In this document: in pieces, positions 8,367-15,229 of the stretch
Layout of the letters: each line of letters opens with the position of its first letter
How positions within the stretch are numbered: the stretch's first letter is position 1
Assembly (NCBI RefSeq): GCF_024643285.1
Contig: NZ_JAMSLW010000005.1
Span: 186,001-250,000, forward strand
DNA length: 64,000 nucleotides
DNA from: Parapedobacter lycopersici
GTDB lineage: Bacteria; Bacteroidota; Bacteroidia; Sphingobacteriales; Sphingobacteriaceae
Direction: 5' to 3'
The notes under the pieces: model-generated
Databases searched by the model: none
Seen by the model: only the letters and a program-made list of their open reading frames with translations
What the model was told of the DNA's origin: nothing
Position numbers and translations under genes: made by a program

Positions 8367-8987
8367 CTAATAACCCTGCTGACCGTCAATTGTTCTAAAT
8401 GTCAGGTTAATACGCGGGGTTAGGATTTTTTTGGTGGGGGGCAGTCGGTGAAGCCAGTAGGTCTGCGTGGCTCCCTTCATTAGCAGCAGGCTGCCATGCG
8501 CCAATACGATGGACGTTTTTTCTCCGGTGAGTTTGTGTTTAAAAGCAAATTTGCGTTCGGCGCCGAAACTTAACGAGGCGATGGTTCCGTTTTTTTTCAG
8601 GTCTTTTTCCGCATCGCTATGCCAAGCCATACCTTCCTGGCCATCATGGTAAAGGTTAAGCAGGCAGGAGTTGAACGTTTCCCCCGCGTGCCGCTCTACG
8701 ATACGCTTAAGCGTCTGCAATTCCCTCGTCCACGGCAGGGCCTGCTTGGTGACGTTGGAATAGGTATACCGGAAGGCCGAATCGCCATACCACGCCACCA
8801 TGCGTTTCGTTTGGATGAGCCGTCCGAAAACCACCGCTTCATCGTTCTTCCAAGCCACCGAATGCAGTAGGTAGTCGAGGTAACCAGCGGCTTCCCGTGC
8901 TTCCATTATTTTTCCGAAATAGTTCACCTCGCCGTCCCGCGGCAATAAATTAGCCGCTTTATCCATGCCGGTACCGAATAGATCCAT
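8367..8987 (-). CDS. alkB: AlkB-like 2-oxoglutarate/Fe(II) dioxygenase
   Basis: Predicted oxidative demethylase that removes methyl groups from N1-methyladenine and N3-methylcytosine in nucleic acid. Visible family features: iron ligands WHSDAE (His and Asp) and a later His in YWLHRLP, plus 2-oxoglutarate-binding arginines in RINLTFR at the C-terminus. 206 residues. The ATG at 8985-8987 is preferred over the GTG one codon upstream. It lies next to the gene for an AraC-alkyltransferase fusion, so the pair looks like an alkylation-repair operon. It is closer to the AlkB homologues ALKBH2/3-like group than to E. coli AlkB, judging only from the motif context. Confidence 0.9.
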   Translation of the reverse strand: MDLFGTGMDKAANLLPRDGEVNYFGKIMEAREAAGYLDYLLHSVAWKNDEAVVFGRLIQTKRMVAWYGDSAFRYTYSNVTKQALPWTRELQTLKRIVERHAGETFNSCLLNLYHDGQEGMAWHSDAEKDLKKNGTIASLSFGAERKFAFKHKLTGEKTSIVLAHGSLLLMKGATQTYWLHRLPPTKKILTPRINLTFRTIDGQQGY

Positions 8988-9001
8988 CACGTACTGTTTT
9001 C

Positions 9002-9874
9002 TTACTGAGCGTAATGCAGTTGTGCGGGGTCAGCACCTATTTTGGCACCCTCCCAGCCAATCATAGCCGTTTTCCGTGTTTCTCCCCACATGTAGCCGCC
9101 GAATGTACCGGTGGATTGGATGACCCGGTGACATGGAATTAGGAACGCTACCGGATTGCTTCCAATGGCGGTTCCTACTGCCCGGGACGCGCTTGGCATT
9201 TCAATTTGCTGTGCAATGGAACCATAGGTGGTGAGCTGCCCCATGGGTATTTTCAGCAGGGCTTCCCAGACCTTCAGCTGAAAGGCCGTCCCTTTCAGAT
9301 GCAGCTTCACTTCCGGAAGTTTCTCCCAGTCGCTTTGGAAAACTGACAATGCATCCTGCTGTATATCAACCGATTTACGACTCATGTTGGCATTGGGAAA
9401 TTTGGCCTGCAGGTCGGCCAGCGCCTGCCTTTCATCGGTAAAAAAGGCCAGGTGGCATACCCCCTTGGAAGTTGACGCTACGATCAGACGGCCAAACGGA
9501 CTGCCACCAAAATCATAAGCAATTTCCAGCTGCTTTCCGCCATTTTTATATGCTGCCGGAGTCATTCCCTCGATCTGTACGAACAGGTCGTGCAGCCGGC
9601 TGGTGCCCGATAAACCCGTTTCGTAGGCCGTGTCAAATAGCGTTGCTTCCCTATTTCCGCGTAAAATACCCTTCGCATGGGTCAGGCTGGTATACTGCAG
9701 AAATTTCTTGGGACTAACACCGGCCCAGTCGGTAAACAACCGCTGAAAATGAAACGGGCTTAGGTTTACCTCTTCGGCAACGGCATCCAGATTGGGCTGC
9801 TCCTTAAAATGCTGCCTGATGTAGTCGATCGCTCTGGCGATGCGTTCATAGTTTAACTGTTGCTGCGTTTCCAT
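9002..9874 (-). CDS. AraC regulator fused to O6-methylguanine-DNA methyltransferase (Ada-like, short form)
   Basis: 290 residues. The first ~105 form an AraC-type helix-turn-helix (LDAVAEEVNLSPFHFQRLF); the C-terminal half is the suicide alkyltransferase with active-site IPCHRVI near residue 240 and a conserved SRAVGTAIGSNP block. The N-terminal zinc domain of E. coli Ada, whose cysteine senses methylphosphotriesters, is absent. The start is ATG 9872-9874; a longer frame reaches 10003 but would run into the HxlR gene and adds residues unlike the family. The stop lies 14 bases before alkB, forming one repair operon with alkB and pcm. Confidence 0.92.
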   Translation of the reverse strand: METQQQLNYERIARAIDYIRQHFKEQPNLDAVAEEVNLSPFHFQRLFTDWAGVSPKKFLQYTSLTHAKGILRGNREATLFDTAYETGLSGTSRLHDLFVQIEGMTPAAYKNGGKQLEIAYDFGGSPFGRLIVASTSKGVCHLAFFTDERQALADLQAKFPNANMSRKSVDIQQDALSVFQSDWEKLPEVKLHLKGTAFQLKVWEALLKIPMGQLTTYGSIAQQIEMPSASRAVGTAIGSNPVAFLIPCHRVIQSTGTFGGYMWGETRKTAMIGWEGAKIGADPAQLHYAQ

Positions 9875-9959
9875 ATGATACCTGTTATTAGACAAAGATC
9901 TGAAGGTTTTATAGATTACAAAACCCGAAACTTGCTTTCGTTGAAAACGCGGTAACTGG

Positions 9960-10355
9960 TTATTTAGCCAAAGTGGCCAGGGATTCGGGTTGTAATTCAG
10001 CACGTTCCCCCTGTTCCCTGTGCATATTTCCCCAATCGGAAATACTGTTCAGCATGGGTTCTGCCGAATGTCCCAGTTCGGTCAATTCATATTCTACCCG
10101 GGGTGGCACCTCCGGATAAACAATGCGACGGATCATCCCGTGTTTTTCCAGCTCCCGCAATTGTGCTACCAGCATGCGTTCCGAAATACCGGGGATACAT
10201 TTCAACAGTTCGCTGTATCGCATTTTACATTTTATCAGGCTAAATAAAATGGTCGGCTTCCACCTTCCGCCGATGATCGATAAGGTATAGTCCATTCCGC
10301 AGTTCCGAATCAGACGCGTCTCATTGAGGGAATTGGTAGAGTTCGGTTTTCGCAT
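9960..10355 (-). CDS. HxlR-family transcriptional regulator
   Basis: A 131-residue winged helix-turn-helix protein of the HxlR/YodB type: a cysteine near the N-terminus (IRNCGMDYTLSIIGGRWKPTIL), then the recognition helix region RYSELLKCIPGISERML and wing PPRVEYELTELG. Members often sense electrophiles or redox state through that cysteine. It is divergent from the SDR gene with 105 bases between, containing repeated operator-like sequence; the expected target is the SDR and itself. The conserved cysteine is present, so a redox or electrophile signal is plausible. Confidence 0.93.
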   Translation of the reverse strand: MRKPNSTNSLNETRLIRNCGMDYTLSIIGGRWKPTILFSLIKCKMRYSELLKCIPGISERMLVAQLRELEKHGMIRRIVYPEVPPRVEYELTELGHSAEPMLNSISDWGNMHREQGERAELQPESLATLAK

Positions 10356-10360
10356 AGCAT

Positions 10361-10412
10361 ACTTACTTTTTTGTTAGTACTTAACAATTTTTACAGTACT
10401 TACAAAAGTAAG
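10361..10412. promoter_or_regulatory. HxlR operator region between divergent promoters
   Basis: Repeated palindrome-like elements: ACTTACttttttGTTAGT at 10361-10378 and CTTACaaaaGTAAG at 10399-10412 (perfect inverted repeat), plus AGTACTTA at two places. The second overlaps the minus-strand -7 box of the regulator gene. This is the layout expected for an autoregulated HxlR-type switch. Confidence 0.6.
10403..10410 (-). promoter_or_regulatory. -7 box of the HxlR gene
   Basis: Minus-strand TACTTTTG, a perfect match to TAnnTTTG, 47 bases before the HxlR ATG and embedded in the palindrome at 10399-10412. Confidence 0.6.
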
Positions 10413-10422
10413 GCTTTCCCTC

Positions 10423-10430
10423 TACTTTTG
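10423..10430 (+). promoter_or_regulatory. -7 box of the SDR gene
   Basis: TACTTTTG matches the consensus perfectly, 30 bases before the ATG at 10461. It is identical in sequence to the opposing box of the regulator gene. Confidence 0.65.
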
Positions 10431-10460
10431 TTGTTCTTTATTAATTAAAAAATAAATCAG

Positions 10461-11201
10461 ATGGAAAAACTACAAAACAAGGTGGCGCTGGTTACCGGAG
10501 CGAGCCGGGGTATAGGTGCCGCCATTGCAAAAAGATTGGCCCGTGAAGGAGCCTCCGTAGCCCTTACTTATCAGGCTTCAAAAGACAAAGCCGAACAAGT
10601 GGCACAGGAAATCAGGCAACTGGGTGGCAAGGCCATTGCCCTTCGGGCAGACAGCGCCGACCCCCAGGCCGTTATTTCGGCAGTGGATAAAACTGTCCAG
10701 GAATTCGGCGGGTTACATATACTGGTTAACAATGCGGGAGTTGCCTTCTATAACGACATTAGCCAGTTTACGCTGGAAGACTTTGATCACATGATGGCGG
10801 TCAATGTCCGGGCTGTATTTGCGGCTTCACAGGCGGCGATAAAATACCTGGGAGATGGCGGGCGTATCATCAACATTGGCAGCTGCCAGGCCGAAAGGAT
10901 GCCCGACCCCGGAGGTTCGCTTTACGCGATGAGCAAAAGTGCGCTGGTGGGCCTAACCAAGGGAATGGCCAGGGATCTGGGTCCCAGGGGCATTACGGTA
11001 AACGTCATTCACCCCGGCCCTATCGATACAGACATGAATCCGGCCAGCGGCCCCACTTCCGCCTATCAACGTTCGCTGATGGCCCTGTCTGATTTTGGAA
11101 CCGCCAATGATATTGCTGCGCTCGCAACCTACTTAGCCGGAACAGAAAGCGCTTATATGACAGGGGCGGGGCTTACCATCGATGGTGGAACAAATAGTTG
11201 A
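10461..11201 (+). CDS. Short-chain dehydrogenase/reductase
   Basis: A 246-residue classical SDR. Seen: the Rossmann motif TGASRGIGAAIAKRL near residue 12, NNAG near residue 89, the catalytic serine in IGSCQAE, and the YAMSK active-site Tyr/Lys around residue 155, then NVIHPGPIDTDMNP. The substrate cannot be read from sequence; it resembles FabG but sits alone behind an HxlR regulator, which points to an electrophile- or carbonyl-reducing detoxification role rather than fatty-acid synthesis. Strong -7 box upstream. Confidence 0.93.
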   Translation: MEKLQNKVALVTGASRGIGAAIAKRLAREGASVALTYQASKDKAEQVAQEIRQLGGKAIALRADSADPQAVISAVDKTVQEFGGLHILVNNAGVAFYNDISQFTLEDFDHMMAVNVRAVFAASQAAIKYLGDGGRIINIGSCQAERMPDPGGSLYAMSKSALVGLTKGMARDLGPRGITVNVIHPGPIDTDMNPASGPTSAYQRSLMALSDFGTANDIAALATYLAGTESAYMTGAGLTIDGGTNS

Positions 11202-11211
11202 TAACAAATGG

Positions 11212-11261
11212 ATTGCCCGGCATGTATGCCATTAATATCAATTTGGGGTACACCGGGCAAT
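11212..11261. repeat. Inverted and direct repeat after the SDR gene
   Basis: ATTGCCCGG (11212-11220) can pair with CCGGGCAAT (11253-11261) across a 32-base loop that itself contains GGCATGTATGCC. An 11-base direct copy, ATTGCCCGGCA, recurs at 11346-11356 inside the end of the convergent DoxX gene. There is no T-tract, so it is not a typical terminator. Confidence 0.45.
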
Positions 11262-11343
11262 ATATATTCCGGTTCATTGCTATGTGCCTGCCTGGCTTCG
11301 TTGCAAACGCCTCGGGTCTGAAAAGTTCGGGGCATTTGCTTTA

Positions 11344-11808
11344 TCATTGCCCGGCACTGCTTTTCGTTTTTGTTAAATAGTTATCTATACTATAAGCATG
11401 ACTTTTGACCGCCCCCAGCAAAAGGCAGCCTGCCGCACCAATCCAAACGGAATAGTCCAATGTTGATTTTATTCCAATTGAAATGGTCATCGCTATAGCA
11501 AAAAGCGCCAGGAGGACAGCAGATCCATAAGCAGCCCACTTGATCCGATACCCCACCAAAAGCAGCAGGGCCAAAACTAGCTCAAGTGCTGTCGCAGCGC
11601 GGGCCAGGAATTCCCTCAGGAACTCGGGAGCGAAGCTATTTACCTGATTTGAATAGTGGAGAAACTGTTCCCAATCTCCCCAGGTGGCATCGGGACTGCC
11701 CGGTTTTCCCCAAAAACCGAGTCGATCCGCAACAGCGGATAAAAACGCGCTGGAAACGGCAAGCCGAAGCCAAAGTTGACCTATACTGGTTATATTCATT
11801 TTTTTCAT
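11344..11808 (-). CDS. DoxX-family membrane protein
   Basis: 154 residues with four predicted hydrophobic segments and the DoxX-like beginning LWLRLAVSSAFLSAVADRLGFWG. Related proteins are accessory subunits of quinone or thiosulfate oxidoreductases or of oxidative-stress complexes; a specific job cannot be assigned. It is the last gene of a minus-strand set with the AhpD-like and Crp-like genes (54-base and 62-base gaps), suggesting a stress-linked operon. ATG at 11808; a second ATG three codons later is also possible. Confidence 0.85.
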   Translation of the reverse strand: MKKMNITSIGQLWLRLAVSSAFLSAVADRLGFWGKPGSPDATWGDWEQFLHYSNQVNSFAPEFLREFLARAATALELVLALLLLVGYRIKWAAYGSAVLLALFAIAMTISIGIKSTLDYSVWIGAAGCLLLGAVKSHAYSIDNYLTKTKSSAGQ

Positions 11809-11862
11809 TAGCTAAACTAACCGCGGGCCTGGGCCAGCGGGATGCTTTCAAAAAGCGGGGGA

Positions 11863-12339
11863 CTATAACGTTACCTTATCCAATCCCAATACCCGGTCAA
11901 GTGAACCCGGTTCGGCTCGAAAGCCTACCCCAAAACGGTTGAACGCATTAATAAGGGCGATCAGCATCGTGAGCTTGGTAAGCTCGGTGTCATCAAAAAA
12001 GGACCTTACGGATTGATAAATTTCGTCCCTTGTGCTTTCCGTGCTCAGCCGGGTTAATGCTTCTGTCCATCGTAAAGCGGCCTTTTCCTGCTCTGAAAAC
12101 AGGGTGGATTCATGCCAACCCGGTAAATGGTGTAGGCGTAAGGGGTTTTCACCATCCCGAACCGCCTGTTTTGTATGTATATCTATACAAAACAGGCAAC
12201 CATTGATTTGGGATGCCCGCAGCCTTACAAGATGTACCAGGAGATTATCCAATCCGGAATTACCCGCCATAGTGTCCAGCTCCAGCAGCTTTTTGTAGGC
12301 CGCTGGAAAATGTGTGCTGTAGTTTAATCGCTGTGCCAT
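11863..12339 (-). CDS. AhpD/carboxymuconolactone decarboxylase-like protein
   Basis: 158 residues, all-helical. The signature INGCLFCIDIHTKQA gives the C-x-x-C...H catalytic pattern of AhpD-type alkylhydroperoxidases, not the cysteine-free CMD decarboxylases, so peroxidase or disulfide reductase activity is likely. The partner reductant is unknown. It sits between a Crp-like regulator and DoxX on the minus strand. Confidence 0.9.
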   Translation of the reverse strand: MAQRLNYSTHFPAAYKKLLELDTMAGNSGLDNLLVHLVRLRASQINGCLFCIDIHTKQAVRDGENPLRLHHLPGWHESTLFSEQEKAALRWTEALTRLSTESTRDEIYQSVRSFFDDTELTKLTMLIALINAFNRFGVGFRAEPGSLDRVLGLDKVTL

Positions 12340-12401
12340 GTTGAATTAATTATTGTACTGGCAAAGGTACCGCGGGCCGCGCGGAAAAAAATTGAACGGG
12401 T

Positions 12402-12977
12402 TCAAGAAATATGTTTACGCCTCAACTTACTAACGTATTCTGCGGAGAGCCCGAGGTAACTCGCGACAAGATACTGCGGAATGCTGTTTACAAAGTCTGG
12501 GAACGAATCCCTGAACTTGAAATAAATTTCCTCTTTGGAATAACTTAGGATGTACTTCATCCGGGTTTGATAAGCGCCATAAGCAATTTGGTATACCGCC
12601 CTGAAATAAGATTCCATTTTTGGAAAAGCAAGGAACAGTTCCGCTCGTTTTGCTGGGGATATACTGAGCAGCACCGAATTTTCCACGGCTTGAATATAGA
12701 ATTCGGTAGGCCGTTTTTTATGAAGGGCTAAATAGTCTGCCAGCCACCAGCCTTTTAAAGCGAATTGAACGGTATGTTCTACACCATCACTGCCAATAAA
12801 ATACATATGCAGGCAGCCGGCCAATACAAAATAGTCGCAGACCGACCGGTCCCCCGCGCGCATTAACAGCTCCTTCTTCTCCACGTTTTCCCTATTGAAA
12901 TACGATATAATGTCATCGTATTCACTTTCGTCAATGGAAACGTGCTGATTAATGTATTGAAATAGCGTCCTGTCCAT
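12402..12977 (-). CDS. Crp/Fnr-type transcriptional regulator
   Basis: 191 residues: a cyclic-nucleotide-binding-like beta barrel (about residues 20-115, with DRSVCDYFVLAGCLHMYF) followed by a helical linker and a C-terminal DNA-binding region ending IPQYLVASYLGLSAEYVSKLRRKH. The effector pocket is not of the cAMP type, as is usual for these Bacteroidota proteins, so the ligand is unknown. It probably controls the AhpD-like and DoxX genes behind it. Confidence 0.9.
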   Translation of the reverse strand: MDRTLFQYINQHVSIDESEYDDIISYFNRENVEKKELLMRAGDRSVCDYFVLAGCLHMYFIGSDGVEHTVQFALKGWWLADYLALHKKRPTEFYIQAVENSVLLSISPAKRAELFLAFPKMESYFRAVYQIAYGAYQTRMKYILSYSKEEIYFKFRDSFPDFVNSIPQYLVASYLGLSAEYVSKLRRKHIS

Positions 12978-13180
12978 TTTAGTGTTTTAGGTCACTCCTT
13001 TTACTCGCTGATTAATTGCTGATCCGCTTTTACCGTCGCAATGAAACAGTACATATTAGCCATACCCGGCCGGGCCACTTTCGGTGCAGCGCAGACAAAT
13101 TCAAGTTGAAGTTACATTATAAAATTGGAATGATACAATCGCAAGCCTATTTCCAGATCAGGATAGGTTACTTCTAAATA

Positions 13181-13220
13181 AAAAAAGAAAAGCGGGTATA
13201 AATTATCGCTTTTCTTTTTT
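13181..13220 (-). terminator. Bidirectional terminator after tRNA-Arg
   Basis: A perfect 14-bp inverted repeat, AAAAAAGAAAAGCG (13181-13194) with CGCTTTTCTTTTTT (13207-13220), has a 12-base loop and a T-run on either strand. It begins three bases after the tRNA 3' end on the minus strand. Confidence 0.85.
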
Positions 13221-13222
13221 AG

Positions 13223-13294
13223 TAGCCCCGACGGGAATCGAACCCATATCTAAAGTTTAGGAAACTTCTATTCTATCCGTTGAACTACAGGGCC
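13223..13294 (-). tRNA. tRNA-Arg (anticodon CCU)
   Basis: The minus strand folds as a cloverleaf: acceptor GGCCCTG with CGGGGCT (two G-U pairs), D stem GTTC/GAAT-like, anticodon stem GAAGT/ACTTT around loop TTCCTAA, T arm GGGTTCGATTCCC-like. The anticodon CCT reads AGG codons. The CCA end is not encoded (the next bases are CT). The length of 72 is one base short of standard, probably in the D or variable loop. Confidence 0.9.
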
Positions 13295-13315
13295 ATGGTA
13301 AAACTGCAATTGCGG

Positions 13316-13323
13316 CAAAAATA
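13316..13323 (-). promoter_or_regulatory. -7 box of tRNA-Arg
   Basis: Minus-strand TATTTTTG, a perfect match to TAnnTTTG, 21 bases before the tRNA 5' end. Confidence 0.6.
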
Positions 13324-13456
13324 CGATTTTAACAAAATAACCCGAAATTAATTATGCCAATCAACCTCATTGTCAAAATATATGTTAAATAAATATTAAA
13401 TAGTTTTTGTCTATGAACCATAAGGAAAAGTGATGCTTTTTCCCTTAACAAAAGGT

Positions 13457-13464
13457 TATCTTTG
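13457..13464 (+). promoter_or_regulatory. -7 box of the peroxiredoxin gene
   Basis: TATCTTTG, a perfect match, 25 bases before the ATG at 13490. The box lies inside the longer open frame that begins at 13430, which supports the later start. Confidence 0.7.
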
Positions 13465-13489
13465 CACCAACAAAAAGAAAAAGGATATT

Positions 13490-14140
13490 ATGAGTTTAGT
13501 TGGTAAAAAATTTCCAAACATTACAATTGACGCCATGGACCACATGGGCGATGACCTAAGGATTAACATATTGGATGAGGCCGTTAACAAAGGCAAAAAA
13601 GTATTGCTTTTCTGGTACCCCAAAGACTTCACTTTCGTTTGTCCTACTGAACTGCACGCTTTCCAGGAAGCATTACCGGAATTCGAGAAGCGGAACACAA
13701 TTGTTATCGGCGCCTCCTGCGACACAAATGAAGTACACTTTGCCTGGCTGAACACGGCAAAAGACAATGGCGGAATCGAGGGTGTTACTTATCCGATACT
13801 GGCCGATACGACCCGTAATCTGGCAAACACCCTGGGTATACTGGATATCCAGAAAGCCACGTACGACGAAGAGCTGGACACCATGCTGATCGAAGGATCT
13901 AACGTGACTTTCCGTGCCACCTATTTAATAGACGAGGATGGAAAAATATTCCACGAGAGCGTAAATGACATGCCCCTGGGCCGCAACGTTAAGGAATATA
14001 TCCGCTTGGTTGACGCTTACGCACACGTACAGCAATTCGGGGAAGTATGCCCAGCCAACTGGGAAGAGGGCAAAGAGGCAATGCACGCCACACGTGACGG
14101 CGTAGCTACCTACCTCGCCAGCAAGATATCCCTGAGCTAA
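13490..14140 (+). CDS. 2-Cys peroxiredoxin (AhpC/TSA type)
   Basis: Reduces hydrogen peroxide and organic peroxides in the cytoplasm. 216 residues from ATG 13490. The peroxidatic cysteine lies in FTFVCPTELHAF near residue 50 and the resolving cysteine in GEVCPANWEEG near residue 185, as in typical 2-Cys AhpC. It belongs to the long AhpC/Prx1 branch. A frame-extended start at 13430 is rejected because of the promoter box. Thioredoxin and a DUF6952 gene follow, and they likely supply reductant. Confidence 0.95.
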   Translation: MSLVGKKFPNITIDAMDHMGDDLRINILDEAVNKGKKVLLFWYPKDFTFVCPTELHAFQEALPEFEKRNTIVIGASCDTNEVHFAWLNTAKDNGGIEGVTYPILADTTRNLANTLGILDIQKATYDEELDTMLIEGSNVTFRATYLIDEDGKIFHESVNDMPLGRNVKEYIRLVDAYAHVQQFGEVCPANWEEGKEAMHATRDGVATYLASKISLS

Positions 14141-14199
14141 CCCCCACGCATGCGCCTATCGTTAATAACGAATCCGGGCGTCTCTATTTTATTTAACAT

Positions 14200-14234
14200 C
14201 AGCACACGTCTGTAACGCATAACGGCGTGTGCTG
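14200..14234. other. Hairpin between peroxiredoxin and thioredoxin genes
   Basis: A perfect 9-bp stem, CAGCACACG (14200-14208) with CGTGTGCTG (14226-14234), with a 17-base loop in the 145-base gap. There is no T-tract, so it is more likely an mRNA processing or stability element between the genes than a terminator. Confidence 0.5.
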
Positions 14235-14285
14235 TATGGTACCTTAAACTTCCGTTCTCCGGTGTTTAAACTAAGTGATTAAGAT

Positions 14286-14600
14286 ATGATACAAGAACTT
14301 GATAAAGATAACCTGGCCGACATTGTAAATGAAAACGATGTGGTCATGGTACAATATTCGGCATCATGGTGCGGCAACTGTCGGATTATGAAACCGAAAT
14401 TTAAAAAACTGGCCTCAGAAAATGAAGGCGTGGCCTTTGTTATTGCCGACGCGGAGAAATTCCCGCAATCCCGCCAGCTGGCCAACGTCAGTAATTTACC
14501 CACGTTTGCTGCCTTTAAAGCCGGCCAATTGGTTGGCCAGGTACAAACAAATAAGTTTGATCCATTAATTGATCTGTTCAATGAAACTACCCGTAATTAA
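14286..14600 (+). CDS. Thioredoxin-family protein
   Basis: 104 residues, one thioredoxin domain with the redox motif SASWCGNCRIMKPKF near residue 30 (CGNC instead of the classical CGPC) and cis-proline segment NVSNLPTFAAF. The altered middle residues probably shift the redox potential. It is the likely partner of the upstream peroxiredoxin. Its end overlaps the start of the next gene by 20 bases. Confidence 0.93.
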   Translation: MIQELDKDNLADIVNENDVVMVQYSASWCGNCRIMKPKFKKLASENEGVAFVIADAEKFPQSRQLANVSNLPTFAAFKAGQLVGQVQTNKFDPLIDLFNETTRN

Positions 14601-14841
14601 GCATTTGGTCGAGTTCATTGCGCAGAACGACCAGGATTATGTACTTGAAACGATTGAAACCCTGGAAGCGCTTACCGAAGTGCCTTCGTTAAAAGATGAG
14701 GAACTGGATGTAATCGGCGAGTTGATCTCCAATATGTATGGTGCCATTGAGGTTGATAAGCTGATTAAGGAGGGGGCGGACCGAAAAGAAGCCCTCAATT
14801 CTTTTATGCAGCGCGTTCTCGGATCAATCGATAAATCCTGA
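14581..14841 (+). CDS. DUF6952-type small conserved protein
   Basis: 86 residues from ATG 14581, overlapping the thioredoxin gene. Predominantly helical and acidic, with PVIKHLVEFIAQNDQDYV at the start and a C-terminal RKEALNSFMQRVLG. I recognise the peroxiredoxin-thioredoxin-short protein order as conserved in Bacteroidota; the function of the third protein is not established. No catalytic residues are visible (no cysteine). The overlap suggests translational coupling and a physical or stoichiometric link with the thioredoxin. Confidence 0.8.
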   Translation: MKLPVIKHLVEFIAQNDQDYVLETIETLEALTEVPSLKDEELDVIGELISNMYGAIEVDKLIKEGADRKEALNSFMQRVLGSIDKS

Positions 14842-15093
14842 CAGACCCCTTCCGACCACAGTCGCTTTCCACAAAAAAGTGTTAACAATCGTTTTTTTGT
14901 GGAAAACTTGTTGGCCGCTTTACGCGGCGGCACATTATTTATTGTCGTAAATTTACCCTTGTTAAAGGTTAACTTCTTAAAACGGGGCTTTATTAAAAAA
15001 TGGGCTAACCCTAATTACTCCGTTTGACAATTGCCGGTAATTACCGAAGCTGTGTTTTAAGATTTAAATGTTTTTTAATTGTTAATTTACAGG

Positions 15094-15126
15094 AGCCGCC
15101 CCGACATAGCTGGGCGGCTTTTGTTT
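15094..15126 (+). terminator. Rho-independent terminator
   Basis: AGCCGCCC (15094-15101) pairs with GGGCGGCT (15112-15119), with a 10-base loop and TTTTGTTTT after it. It ends plus-strand transcription from the peroxiredoxin operon or from an unseen short transcript in this gap. Confidence 0.8.
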
Positions 15127-15216
15127 TAGCCCCCATCTGCCTTTCGGCCAACGTAATATTTATGTGAAGTGACGCCTATTAATCCCCTGCGGTGTAGAGA
15201 TATAGGAGGAATGCCT

Positions 15217-15224
15217 TATCTTTA
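15217..15224 (+). promoter_or_regulatory. -7 box almost touching the next start codon
   Basis: TATCTTTA (7 of 8 matches) ends five bases before the ATG at 15230, which would place the transcript start at or next to the ATG. Confidence 0.5.
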
Positions 15225-15229
15225 AACCC

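Larger units (their letters stand above)
14842..15229. other. Intergenic region with DnaA-box-like pair and terminator
   Basis: 388 bases without a gene. TTTCCACAAAAAA (14866-14878) and TTTTTTGTGGAAA (14893-14905) form a 13-bp inverted repeat around GTTAAC. The right arm carries a perfect DnaA-box sequence TTTTCCACA on the minus strand (14898-14906); the left arm has CTTTCCACA on the plus strand (14865-14873), one mismatch. An A/T-rich stretch with a second GTTAAC follows up to about 15090, then a terminator. It may simply be the terminator of the redox operon; an origin role is considered in the findings. Confidence 0.55.

Noticed and set aside
9875-10003. N-terminal extension of the AraC-alkyltransferase frame
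   Set aside because: It overlaps the HxlR gene and the extra residues are unlike the family; the ATG at 9872-9874 gives a normal start.
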